Source: Hymenochaete sp. R1 (Eukaryota; Basidiomycota; Agaricomycetes; Hymenochaetales; Hymenochaetaceae). From it: a stretch of 64,000 bases of DNA. A model generated the notes under the pieces. That model was not told where the DNA came from. It made no database searches and worked only from the letters and a program-made list of their open reading frames with translations. Numbering within the stretch: the stretch's first letter is position 1; each line of letters starts with the position of its first letter. The stretch covers positions 1-64,000 of the forward strand of contig JAFREE010000128.1 of the NCBI GenBank assembly GCA_019400425.1, read 5' to 3'. A program made the translations under genes and the position numbers. This document shows, in pieces, positions 9,473 through 21,061 of the stretch.

Positions 9473-11959
9473 ATGATGACTGGCCAAATCAATTTGCAAC
9501 GCGCAGAAAGCAGCGCCGCGCAACGCGCCATCTCCACGCCCAAATCCCAGGACAGACCGTATAAACGACCGCGTTCCTCGTCGCCTTCTCAAGGAAACGA
9601 ACACGCCAAGCGACGAGCTGTTGGTGCACCTTCGAAGAGCGCACTCCTTTTATCGTTACCCGGCTTGCTCGCGGTGCCTCCAAATCATCGAGCTTCGGTC
9701 TCAAGCTATGGCATGTCGCTCCTGGCGCTCCGAAAGTGCATTGCGCTAGGAAATCTGTCTCCTGACGAGGAGTGTCGCGCATGGACGGGAATAGCGGAGC
9801 TTGGATTGAGATTGGTCAAGGCTGGTTGGACGAAGGATGAAAAGCTTTCATGGGCGAAAAGCTTGAATATTGAGGTGCGTTTGCTATATTTTTGTCTAGT
9901 GGATCTTATCTGACGAGCAACTCTGAAGGTCGAGAGTGCCATCGGGAAGGGACTGCTCATCGTCCAACACAATCCATCACTATCCGTCTACAGACAGTCT
10001 CTTACGCTGACCCAGGCGCGTTTTGCTCACTGGCAGCAAAATGAAAAATATTCTCGTACCCTCCTCAAACGCCTTTCATCAAGTTTCACTCCCGCTAACA
10101 AATTCGAAATGTCTCGAACGCCCTCATGGTTCGTATATACCACCCACCTGACAGCCATCTCCCATTCATTATCGACGACTCCTCCGGACCTCAAGGCTAC
10201 ATTTGGCACTATCCAGACACTCTTATCCGCTGCGGAAGCGTACAAGGACCCCGCTGTTAGCATCCTCACACATATCCTGCGGTTGCGCATACTCGTCGAC
10301 GCCGCCATGTGGGATTCTGTTGAGGACTCGCTCGCTCTCGCAGAATCCATCCTCGGACTGTCATACAATGACGACCCCACGCCAACCAGTAAGGAAGCCA
10401 AGATGAAGGCGAAGGATGATTTCATCACGTTTGAAAACCCTTTCGAAGCCTCCATGGCTGTTCATACCCTACTTCTGGGTGTTATGTTTTATACACACGT
10501 CGGAAAGGCTCGGATAGCCAGCCCTCGCCTGTCCCACTTACATGCACTGCTCGATTACGATGTTCTCAAATTGTTCCGCAACGGGACTATAGAGGTTAGT
10601 CGAGTTGTCCCATGTCCGTTCCAAGTACTCAAAAGCTTTATTAGATCACTCTATCTTCCGGGCCGCCTCTCATCCTTAAATGTACACACCCTCGCGTACT
10701 TCACCAACTGGCATATCTTGTCAGTAGCTCTTCCAAGCGAGACGCCGTAGGTCGAAAGCCAAAGCGAAAGGTTTTTGCAATCGAAGGCTTGAACGTCTGG
10801 GAGAAAGAAGTGAAGAAAGAAGTGACGTGTAAGTGAACCTCGCTACTATTTCATTTGCTTCGCTTAACCCGAAACACAGTGAATCCCTGGGCTGAACCTC
10901 GAGACGCGGAAGAGGTGAATGAACGAATGGTGAAAATAAAAGCGGATCTCTTGTCAGAGCTTGTTGCAGTAAGTATCATCAACAGTCCAGGTATCAATAA
11001 TGCTAACGCCCTGGAAAGGTGTGCATTATGCGTAGCGAGTTCGAGGAGGCTACAGAGGTACCGTCAAACATAAACCTTGTAAGGGAAAATCTGACACCCA
11101 TCTATAGAATCTGGATAAACTTATCAGTCATACTCGAAACTTCGACCTCTTCGCCACATATGCAGGCCGTATATCTCTTCATCATGCGCACTTAGCGCAT
11201 GCGCTTGGTGCATTACATCGAGCCTCTCAGTGTTATGCCGTCGCAGCGCATGTCTCTGTGAAGGGTTCTTTCGTCAATCTGGCCGCCCGCGCTGGATCGT
11301 GGGCAATCAAACTCTCAAATGGCGAACATCTGAACAATCGCGCTGCGTGTCAGGATCGGATCAACGAGCTTGTGGACGATTGTAAGGGCATGGGCTCAAA
11401 TTTGGAGGCTATCGGACACATTCTTCTCAGCTGTATCTCAGGCGAAATTCTTGGAGCGAAGTACGATTCGCGTCTTCTGATATGTTTTCGTTTCTAACAA
11501 GGGGTCTTCATTAGGTCTCATCTCAAGTCTGCACTGGATCTCGCTTCAGAGTCACAGGATAACCATCTACGCGCTCTTGTTCTTGCTCTCATCTCCACAC
11601 TCTACCATCGAACTTCCGAGACGTACGCACGCACAACTCTCGAATCCTGCAGCCAACTCGCATTCGGGCTCGGGGCTGCTAGAAAATCGACTGATCAACA
11701 ATCACCGCTAAAATCAGGCGCACTAAATGACGGGCCCGTCGGTAATGCTCCTTTAGGATTGTGGGTTGGTCAGCGGTTCCTAGGTTCGTACTTCTTCCTA
11801 TTATTTCTATTCTTCGACCTGACTGAGCCTTGGTTAGAATTCTATCTTCGAGAAGGTGACGAACATAAAATACGGACCCAACGGGAAAACAACGCGAAGC
11901 TGTCAAATGCAGTCCAGCGTCTTTTCGACCGCCGCAATGCCCTGCTTGATCCTGCCTAA
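9473..11959 (+). CDS. MAU2/SCC4 family cohesin-loading factor
   Basis: Eight exons (9473-9874, 9929-10594, 10645-10828, 10880-10968, 11019-11057, 11108-11460, 11515-11783, 11838-11959) give 707 residues in one continuous frame. Recognition rests on family-like blocks: QHNPSLSVYRQSLTL, a helical repeat region typical of TPR superhelices, THPRVLHQLAYLVSS then KRDAVGRKPKRKVFA, and the C-terminal LWVGQRFLEFY. In the SCC2-SCC4 complex this protein helps load cohesin onto chromosomes. It starts 282 bp after the CCT3 stop on the same strand. A decayed partial copy lies at 1456-2695. The first exon is basic and Ser/Pro-rich, possibly a nuclear targeting tail. Confidence 0.75.
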
Positions 11960-12900
11960 TCGCTATGCAACCATTATCCTTATTTCATTTCATTTTGCTC
12001 TGTCGTCGACACTCTACTCGTTGTACCTCTATTCTAAGCCATCCCATGCTTCAATTTCATCAAGCCCCTCTCTCAATTCCATTCGTAACTCTTCATCCAT
12101 TACTGTTTCATTACATTCGCTGTCGACTTTCCATATATCGCATCGTTTTCACCTTTTCTATTCTTCATTCCTTGCAACCCGCCACGAACCGCAGATTTTC
12201 CCAACTGTCACATTGTTCCTTACATGTACGAAGCAAGAACGCGAGTCAATTGTACTTGCCGTTCGCGAGCGCACTTCTTAATCCCTGTAGTCACCTTTAC
12301 ATGCCTTGTGAGGGTTCATCTAGGAACATGATCGACATAATATCACAAACCACACCACATAGTCACTCACGTTCGAGGACAACTAGATGCCAATTTTTAC
12401 AGAAATATATACTTGTCTTCTCACGACAAGTCCGTCAGAGGCTAGGGTACCACATCAGAATGTACACTGCATACGCGTCGTCGACCAAGATGAGCATGAA
12501 TTTTAGAAAAGAAAACCATTGTTCGTAACAGCAACAAGGAGATAAGAATGCGCGTCCAATGAGTTGAGCCTGGATAAATAGGTTTTAGCATTCTCGTAGA
12601 AGTCGAAACTCAGGCTGCTCTTCCTTGCATTCAATGGACTTGCTAACATCGATTCCATCATCCATCCGCGCATCTGTTGCGACGAGGGACGACACGGGAG
12701 TGCCTTTTTGCGATTTTAGATCTTAGACTTTTGGACGAGGCCATGAGTTATGTTCCTGTTGCAAAAAATGAACCCAGGTTAAAGTGCAACGTTCAAATTA
12801 GATATGTGGCAAGTGGCAGAGGGATGTGTTACCGATGAATGAACAAATGATAAGAGAAGGCATACAGCCAGCCTATTTTATCCAAGAACTTATTCTTCAT
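11960..12900. other. Intergenic, no gene seen
   Basis: Downstream flank of MAU2. The first 300 bp is CT-rich on the plus strand, which creates long but featureless frames. Nothing recognisable. Confidence 0.5.
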
Positions 12901-13880
12901 CTCTTTTTCGTCTGGCCTTGCTCTGGCATTGATGACGGCGCTGGTGTCGGCGCCAGGTTCACGCGCTTCGCTAAAACTGAGGTGGGATATGGTAGAGGAT
13001 ACCAATGTTCACGGTCGTGGAAAACAGAGCAGTTGCGCGAGGGATGGTGCGGTAAAAGACGCGGTGCACCTTAAACCCATGGGCTTCATGGGTTTGATCT
13101 CGAATATCGAAGAATATGGTCCCACTGGTGCTACCCGAGACTGGAAAGCCGTTTTTCTCCCTGGCCGTCATCAATCGCACGTTCGCGCATTGAGCACGCC
13201 GTCGCTCAACCTGTTCATCATTCTGACCCGGCGTGAAACTGGTGCGTACCTCGAAGATGGATAGAACACCGTCCAAGTTGTAGTCTAGCTAGCTCGCAGT
13301 AGACGCTTGTTCATCACAGACCTCGTCAGCTAGAGCAGACACTCGCTGGAGCTCATTGATAATAGGATCAATGCGGAACAGGGAAATCGTACCTGGAGGC
13401 TCGCGTAAGATTTTAAAGCATTGGTATCATCCGGATATGACTTACGCCCCCATCGGACGCAAAGACTATTTGGCCGACTAACGTTGTAGAGAGAGAGAGA
13501 GAGAGAGAGATAGAAATTGAGGAGTGGTAGTCTCGCTCCACCGAGAAAGGGCCGTAGCCTAAGACGTTGTCGTAGAGCTCGCGAATGTTAGGCTGAGTCG
13601 TTTCAAACATTTGAAACCAAAAACCCCGGGATCCGGCGCAGAAAGGGTCATTGGCATTCTCAATGACAGAACTACAACCGGTGGAAATGGCTTGAGGATG
13701 ATAAGATTGAATAGGAAGCCTTAGAAAAAGGAGTTGAGATTTTGGTCGAACAGTGATACAAGATAACTGAGGACCACGGAAAGACGTTTTCGGCAATGAA
13801 TGCTGAGCCGCTTGTTTCTTTAGTCATCCCGCCCGCCGCATTTTTCTTTAAGAAAAGGCTGACCAATTCCACCTGGCCTT
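12901..13880 (-). pseudogene. Unrecognised, probably eroded gene
   Basis: Minus-strand segments have protein-like composition and may be exons of one gene: CAGSRGFWFQMFETTQPN with LYDNVLGYGPFSVER (about 13530-13640), LVGQIVFASDGG (about 13440-13480), FRIDPIINELQRVSALADE (about 13310-13380) and GVLSIFEVRTSFTPGQNDEQ through GFKVHRVFYRT (about 13020-13276). A stop lies between the third and fourth segments, and a GA microsatellite sits between the first two. I do not recognise the family. Erosion is more likely than an intact gene, but unusual splicing cannot be excluded. Confidence 0.35.
13488..13511 (+). repeat. GA dinucleotide microsatellite
   Basis: A run of about eleven GA units lies within the eroded minus-strand gene. 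It separates two exon-like segments and may have contributed to their disruption. Confidence 0.85.
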
Positions 13881-13989
13881 TCTTTTATTGGCGGAGGCAG
13901 CTGTCATCCAATAAGTTTTACAGCACAAAATACAAAAAAGAAGATATCTGAAGAGTTCGCGGCATCAGATGAGATACAACCAACGAAGA

Positions 13990-15170
13990 CAGCGTATCGG
14001 TGTTATCCATCCCGTTGTCGCCCTACCTACGACATTCCCGAAATTACCCCGATTTTAAAGAACACTTTCAAGTCCGAGTTTTTGGATGAGGATAAGCCGG
14101 TGGAACTCGTGCGGGAGACGTCGTTGCCAAACTGGGTGGGATTAGCGGATGGAGATGAAGTCTAGATAGGAGTTCACCGTGTCGTGTTTGAGCGAGGTGG
14201 TGGGATCGTTTGCGGTTTTGGTATCACGACACAGATCTGTTCATGGCAGCAAGATGAACCTCAAAATCACGAGTTATTGGTGGAGAGCACATACCAGAGA
14301 AATCATAACCGGCCCTTTTACCGATGCAACGGGCATTCTTTCGGCCTCGGGGGCACGTAAGCCACAAGGCGACGAACGCGCGAAAGATCGAACAATCCCT
14401 GTAAGTAGCACGTATCTGCCGGATTTTCAATTCGTTAACTCTTTTAAAACATGGCGCAGAATGGATAAGTCATGTAATTTATACGATGAAGTATGTTGGA
14501 CCGTACTATTCATTGCTCTTTCGGGAACACATTGCCCTTCTTTAGTCCCGGAGCCCGAAATAAAACTGCACTAAAAACATGCACAACCTCAAGACGTTCA
14601 GCACCTCCAATCCAGACTACTTTCAGCTCTTCCCTCAGATGTTCCATTGGCGCAATACTAATCATATGGATCGCATTAATGACGTTGTTGCAATCCGCCA
14701 AAAGGTCAAGGAAAGGCTCCGTCGAAGATAGAGAGAACGCACACGATTGGAGCGCTAGCAACAAGGCTAGATTCGACACAAGCCAGGTTACAGCCTACAA
14801 AACGGATATTCAACGTAAAGTACGCCTTTTGAGAGAGGAAAAGCAAGTCATAGTCTCTAGGGGTATCAAGATGGAACAGTGATGCTTACAATGCATTTAG
14901 AGCGTTTTGAAGCTTTGGCGACCGACCTCCGATGCAACAAGTACCGACAAGCAGCAGACCCTTCGCCACGAACAAAGTTCAAAGCCAGAAGTGATGAAAA
15001 TGCATCCAAATGTGATTAAAAACTCCGGGAACACAAGTCTACGACGAAAACGAATAAGTGAAATCGCACCACGGAAAAGGAGACCTGGAAGACTTACTAA
15101 AGGCTTGGTAGAAAGTAAGAAACGTCACGCTTTCTACCACCCCGACAGCAAGCCAATACCAAAATAGGAG
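13990..15170 (+). other. Patch of gene fragments of unknown origin
   Basis: Plus-strand stretches look coding but do not join into a model I can defend. One ends at 14165 with VELVRETSLPNWVGLADGDE and a stop. Another at 14578-14730 reads HNLKTFSTSNPDYFQLFPQ and ends in a basic KVKERLRRR. A third (about 14750-14881) is a short charged helix, ASNKARFDTSQVTAYKTD and onward. A fourth (14907-15167) is basic. No domain recognised. These may be remnants of one or more genes, or exons of a small unrecognised gene before PCNA. Confidence 0.3.
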
Positions 15171-15417
15171 CAATAGTCACTGTCTGGTACGAAGAGGCAC
15201 TGTGCGTCTCAAAACGTGATATGAGGGTGGTCATTGTCAAAGGATGGATGGGACGTTGACTCGACTCGGCCGACTTCGGTGCAGTGCGTGATCGACACGA
15301 TCGACATAACGCGTCCAAACGACGCGCTCGCCTTTCTTTCCGGGGTCTACTTCTTCTTCTCCTACCTCATCATCCCTCTCTCTGTGTGTTCGAGTATCGT
15401 CAACCTCGTTGTTCAAA

Positions 15418-16798
15418 ATGTTAGAAGGAAAACTCGCCGATGCCGTCCTTCTCAAAAAGCTCCTCGATTGTACGTCGATGTCAATCTTCTTCTTATGCAA
15501 CGCGTCAGGGCGTCACTTCGTTGACTTTGACGCGTGCGGGCGACGCGTCCCTGAACCGCTATTTTTCTTATCACGTCTCGTTGTTGAATCCGTGCACTTA
15601 CTGTCTTTCCTATAGCTATCAAGGAGCTCGTCACGGGTACGTACTCCATCGAGCAATGTCATACAGTAGTTTTCACACATTCGACCCCAAGACGCCAACT
15701 TCGAATGCAACGAAGAAGGCCTGAACCTTCAAGCCATGGATAATTCACACGTCGCATTGGTATCGGTCAAACTACGTGAAGAAGGATTCCTTGCATACCG
15801 TTGTGACCGTCCCATGCCGCTCGGCGTCAACCTCAACAGTCTTACAAAGGTCCTCAAGTGCGCCAAGGATGACGACATGGTTACTCTCAAAGCCAGTGAC
15901 GACGCTGATATCCTCAATCTTGTATACGAAGGGAAGAACTCGGACCGTATAGCTGAATACGACATGAAGCTAATGGATATTGATGCTGATAATTTGGGCA
16001 TACCCGATACCGAGTACGATGCGCGCGTCACCATGCTCGCACCAGAGTTCTCCAGGATTGTAAGGGACCTGTCGCAGCTTGGTGAGACAGTCCGCATTGA
16101 GGTCAGCAAGGAAGGTGTCAGATTCGCCGCTGAGGGCGAACTTGCCAACGGGTCGGTGCTACTCAAGCAGACAGATAGTGCCCGCAAAAGGTACGCCGAT
16201 ACCGATAAGAAGCCAAAGAAGGAGAAAGAAGCGGAGGATGATGAAGAAGAGGATGAAGACCAGGAAGAGGGAAGCTCGAAGAAGAAGAAATCGAATGGGT
16301 CTGTCAAGAAGGAGCAGGATGGCGACACGGAAATGGAGGATGCAGAAGAGGTCAAGGATGAGGACGGTGAGGATGAAAAGCCCGAGTTCGATTCGGATGA
16401 AGAGGAGGAGAATACGCGGAAGCGCAAGAAGGCCCAGAAGGCGCGTGTTTGTTATCTTTTTTTCCGTTATCCGTGTTCATTAACCAAAGGTTCAGGCGGC
16501 TTCGAAGTCCAAAAAGTCCAAGAAGGGATCGGATGATGATGCATCCGGAGGAGTTGCTATTGACATGTCTCAGCATGTCTCACTCTCCTTTTCCCTTAAA
16601 TACCTAGTCAACTTCGCCAAGAGCGCTGCCCTCAGCGAGACCGTAGAGCTGCATATGTCGAATGATGTTCCTCTCCTCGTACGTTAGCTCCTTTCTCTTA
16701 TGGACAATATCGCTGAACGACTTCGAACGCAGGTTTCGTACGATTTTGACGCGGGTCATATCCATTACTACTTGGCACCCAAGATCGGTGATGAGTGA
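15418..16798 (+). CDS. PCNA, DNA sliding clamp, with a long charged insertion
   Basis: Homotrimeric ring that tethers DNA polymerases and repair factors to DNA. Five exons (15418-15469, 15616-15636, 15692-16446, 16496-16678, 16733-16798) give 358 residues against about 260 normally. The fold is complete: [36 protein letters not shown], the interdomain loop near [16 protein letters not shown], the conserved ubiquitin/SUMO-type lysine in EVSKEGVRF, and the C-terminal [10 protein letters not shown]. The extra residues (about 188-293) fall in the loop that follows LLKQT and precedes [13 protein letters not shown]. They are Lys- and Asp/Glu-rich and span one intron. The insertion is in frame, so the protein should be made. 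Confidence 0.93.
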
Positions 16799-17470
16799 AG
16801 GGAGAAAGGAATTCGGTGCCGAAGCTAAAATGAGAAGCTCTTCTGCTATTATCTTGGTATATGCCATTATCCTGACATTTCTCTGTGTCTTCTACGTGAT
16901 TCCCTTGCTTTATACTATGAAGCATCCCTATTGATTCATATTGCCGCCTTTCAAAAAATTTCCTGCCCGAACGCGTCCTTTTCAGTCTCGGTTTCTGAAG
17001 GGTCCTTGCGAGTCTCAGACACTCTAAATCGCATTCGTAGAGGCATAGAATTGAAGGTCCGTTTGTCCTCGTACAGGACTGCCGGCAAATGCGGCAATAC
17101 ACCGGATCCACGACCGGAAATCATTAGTATTTTAACCGGTCGCTCAGAAGCGTAAACCTTGGAGCAACATGTCAGACTAATCTCCAGGTCAAGGTGCGTG
17201 CATTCGGTTCCTTAAGAAATTCGCCTTTATAGCGGGCTTCAAGCATAACTACAATAACCGGGACAACGCAAGACTACACCCTTACTACCATCCTAAGCCT
17301 GATGTTCAAAATTTCTTTGACGTGAGACGCGAGGTTTCTAACATGCATGCCCGTGCAAACCTTATGCATGTGTTGAATGAAGGATGCCGCAGCACGCTTA
17401 AAAGTCTGGAGGCACATCTGAGGATAGCTTTACTACCCTGACCCACTGATCTTTTGTTCCACATTCTCAG
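16799..17470. other. Intergenic, PCNA 3' flank and DUF6534 gene upstream region
   Basis: No gene supported. Short frames on both strands lack motifs. Confidence 0.5.
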
Positions 17471-19023
17471 ATGGCACCAGTCTCTTTCAGCGGAATCGAC
17501 CTTAGTGATTCGGTGTGCATTGATCACTTTTGGCACTGTTGCTTACGTTCATTTTCCTTTTAGTTCGGATACCTTTTCATCGCTCTCTTGTATGTACTCA
17601 TTCATGAGCTTCGTTCTCGTTCTAATCACCACAGTCAGATTGACAACTGCGTGAGGCGCTTTCTTCCTCATGAGCAATCAGAAGCCTGATATCAATGTAG
17701 ATTTTGGGGGTCAAGTGTTGTACAGCTTTATTTCTACTTCGAGGTAGCGCCTACTTTTATACGCACAGCGATTCGTCTAATATACTCCCAGAGATTCTCG
17801 AAACAAGATGCATGGGCGATGAAGCTCTCGCTAGTAATGGTTTGCGTGCTTGACACCATTCATCAAGTTACACTGGCGCATCTCCATTACACGCATCTTA
17901 TCGTCAACTTCGCAGACATCTTCGACTTGGACACAATCAGCTTGTGAGCTTCAAACTTGCCTATATCATGTCTCGATATCCATTGCGTTATGAAGCGAAG
18001 GACCTCTGCTCATCATCTTAACGGCTTTCGTGGACCTAATCGTGCAGTCCATTTTCGTATCGAGGATCTGGCAACGTGAGTTTGTCCCTTAACAACGCCC
18101 ATATCACTTGACTTCCCTTTCTCACCGGATATCTCCCAGTCAGCAAAAACCGCAAATCTCTGACTGGTATCTCGACCATGCTCGTCCTCGCCCACTTCGG
18201 CATAACAATACTGTTCTTCAGCCGGTCTCTTTCCTTCACCCACATAACCCAATTCACAACGCAATACGCCACTGAACTGGCCGTGAATGGTATCGGCTTC
18301 GTTACGGACGCGTTCATTGCCGGGACGCTCGCAGTAATACTCTACCGAGCGCGGTCGCCTTTTCCAAAGACCAACTCCGTGATCGCGGTGCTCATTCTCT
18401 ACTTTGTTAGTACCGGGATTGTGATGGACATATGTTCTCTGTCGGCTCTTCTTGTCACTGTCTTGTACAGGGGCTCGCTCGTACCTATGATGGTGCTACT
18501 TATCTATCCGAAGCGTACGCCTTTAAAAATTTCGTTGCTACCTGAGGCCCCATTGTAACGTGCATTTCAAGTCTACGTCAATTCCATTCTGGCATTGTGA
18601 GTCGATTTTGGGGGTTTTCTTCTATCTTACATATCAATCTCATTTTGCACGTATGTCTACCAGGCTTAATTCTCGTCGCCGAAACCGCAAACGTAACTCT
18701 AGACCAACCAACGTCATGGTCAATCCTCATAACGATGCACGAGCACACAGTCACGTCAATTCCCTTGATTCCACAAACGTGAGTCATCTATTTTCATTCG
18801 TTCTCAATATTCTTCATCTACCACCCCACCTTTTCCGTCCAAGACCACTTTGGAGTTTGTAACTAGGTCTGAGCCCGCTCTGGCAAAATCTGATTTGGAA
18901 ACGGCGATGCGTCGTGACATAGAAGTGCGTTCTCGTAGTTGACGATGACTCAATACGATCTCGACTTATTAATCAATTTAGATCGAGGTCTCGGTCGAGA
19001 CCCAACGATTTTCGAGAATGTAG
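17471..19023 (+). CDS. DUF6534-type multi-pass membrane protein
   Basis: Starts MAPVSFSGIDLSDS (exon 17471-17512), a usual opening of this basidiomycete family. Later segments match the family layout: FSKQDAWAMKLSLVMVCVLD and THQ/HIQ-like membrane helices (about 17800-17945), VQSIFVSRIWQLSKN, a hydrophobic run ending GIGFVTDAFIAGTLAVILY, then LYVNSILALLNSRRR, the typical end of the last helix. A basic tail follows, and the last exon ends with SVETQRFSRM and a stop at 19021-19023. The function of the family is unknown. The joins between about 17550 and 17800 could not be settled; a frameshift there is possible, so the gene may be damaged. Confidence 0.65.
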
Positions 19024-19204
19024 AATAGGAATGATTCTTTCGGCTGAATAGTCTATGTATGTGATATTCTGGGGTAAAAAAACAAGCCAAGGTTCTCCTG
19101 CTACGGTAAAAAAAGAAGGAAAGAAGGGCAACTTAGCAAGTACAGGGAAAGAGCTTTCGTTTCAATGCGTGATACCAAACACAGTTTAGTCTCTTCAGCA
19201 TGTC

Positions 19205-20640
19205 GTTCATGTTCGGCCTCTCGTTAAGCTAATTCTTCCAAAAAAACACCTTTCAGTCCGCGCGCAGCACTTATCGCGCCCTCGATCCTGTCAATCGCTG
19301 CAGTTTCTTGTCGTATTTGGCATGTTCGATGATTTGGAGGTCCTTGGTGTTTGCATTGGGTTTTTGATTCGTCATGTGTATTATCTGAAGATATCTTTAT
19401 AGAATAAGCACGTACTCCTCGCAGTCTTACCACATGCATATAAATGCATGTTTGTGAATGAGTTGATATCTTATCATCGTTCAATATGCTTGGGTGCAAG
19501 CCATTTAAATAACTTGTAGATTGACTAGCTCTCTATGAACTGATGGTACGTATCTCCTTCAAGCATTTTTGGGAGGGCAAAATCAGTAATGAGTGATTAT
19601 CTTTCTATGTTGACGAGGATATTGACCTCCCATGAATCACTTGCATCACTGTTAACCAGGCAAGATCAACGACGAGACAAATGTGAAAGACAAACAGGTT
19701 TATAATTGTCATGGAAAACGAGAGGATGCGTCGTATACAGCGCTTGGGCTCCTTGTTTTTCAGATTAGTATTCACTTGCCAACGCCGGGTGATTTCATGA
19801 AGAAGTCCATAATCTCCCCGCTCTTCGTTCACACCCTAATCATACAGGGGTACTTCTCGACACTTCCTACTCCAGAGTAAATCTCATAGAAAGGTGTCAA
19901 GATCACATATTCTCTTCCAATTGAAAACTTCTTGAAGGGAAGACTGCAGATAAGAAATATTCAGTGATGACGAAAAGTATGAACAAACGTGAATGAATCT
20001 CACGTCTTTGGATTTCTGTGGCACGTTAGTCATTCGAATGTCCTTGAACTTACAATACTCCTTTCCAAAATAGATGTATCCGTAAATGTCAAACGTGTTT
20101 TTTTTCGGAGTCTTAGGTAAGGGATTGCGAGAAGTCCTGCATGTCTTCGGGATTGAGTACAAGCTACGAGAGAAGTGGTTTGCATATACGCAATCCATCC
20201 CGCAAGCTATTTTCGAAGTCCTGTAGTCATTTTTTGCTTTCATGGACATCACCTTGGAGGCAAGTCAAATGAACAGAATCCTTAATCACAAAGTTTAAGT
20301 GAAGCTTACAATTTGCAGATTTTTTTCAATGAAGCACCGTCATCCCCTGAGCTCGTTCTTAATGTCGTCACAGATAATTGCTCGATAGGGCTATCACTGT
20401 ACTGTAGGCTCTTCTCTGGACCTCCCTCAGTCGTCAATCTTAGAGCTTCCATCGCCAGACGATGATTAGAGAATCGGTTGCTTAAACAGAGCTTGTCAAC
20501 CAGACGATCGGTGTCTAAAGGACTGCCCTCGATGAGCCGTTGTATATTGTTTTTTCGCCAGAGCCGTTTGAAAAATTGTCGCACTGCGTGGTTCTGGACC
20601 TGGCTTTTACGATTTCAAGAGTATTTTGAAAATTCAGTTA
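19205..20640 (-). pseudogene. Decayed MLKL-like/TKL kinase copy
   Basis: Minus-strand remnants parallel the intact kinase just to the right: a helical segment (about 20490-20584, FFKRLWRKNNIQRLIEG) matching its third exon; TFDIYGYIYFGKE (about 20040-20105) matching AFDIYEGIYLGKE, but with the ATP-site AIKVIR degraded to KFKDIR; a catalytic-loop remnant NILVN with the DFG motif changed to DFA (about 19550-19625); and TNQKP-like sequence near 19350. Stops separate the pieces. A tandem duplicate that has died. Confidence 0.8.
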
Positions 20641-21061
20641 TGCACTACCAAAGGAAATCTATTGAATCGAGCTCACCGTCTTATTTTTATAACTGCCCCC
20701 CTAAATAAATTGGACAAGAATTAATTTAGCAATGTTCTTTCGATAACAAAGAAAAGATTATCGCAGCGATATGTCAGTCTCAAAGATACATTCGGTCAAA
20801 TAAAAGGTGCGCATCAGTTTCCAGGAATGCAAAACATAAATGAAAGAGTTATTTGAAGATGCATGCAATATACAAATGATGTTCCGGACAACTAAGCAAG
20901 AAAAGGCGACGAAATTGGACAAGAATGAAACAAAAGAATAACGTGAGCGTGAAATAGTTACCACAGGAGAAATATTGAAGCATATTCTGCAGCAAAGCAA
21001 TTCAAAAGCAACATAGAAGCAAGAGATCTTCATTCCGACGCACGAGATCATGCATGATTTC
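20641..21061. other. Intergenic spacer between kinase copies
   Basis: AT-rich, with no recognisable gene. Confidence 0.5.

Noticed and set aside
11856..12528. Plus-strand frames of 141 and 187 codons downstream of MAU2
   Set aside because: CT-rich, overlapping each other and the last MAU2 exon, without motifs; most likely untranslated flank.
16079..16483. Long Arg/Lys-rich frame overlapping PCNA
   Set aside because: It is an alternative frame of the PCNA charged insertion; the PCNA frame carries all conserved motifs.
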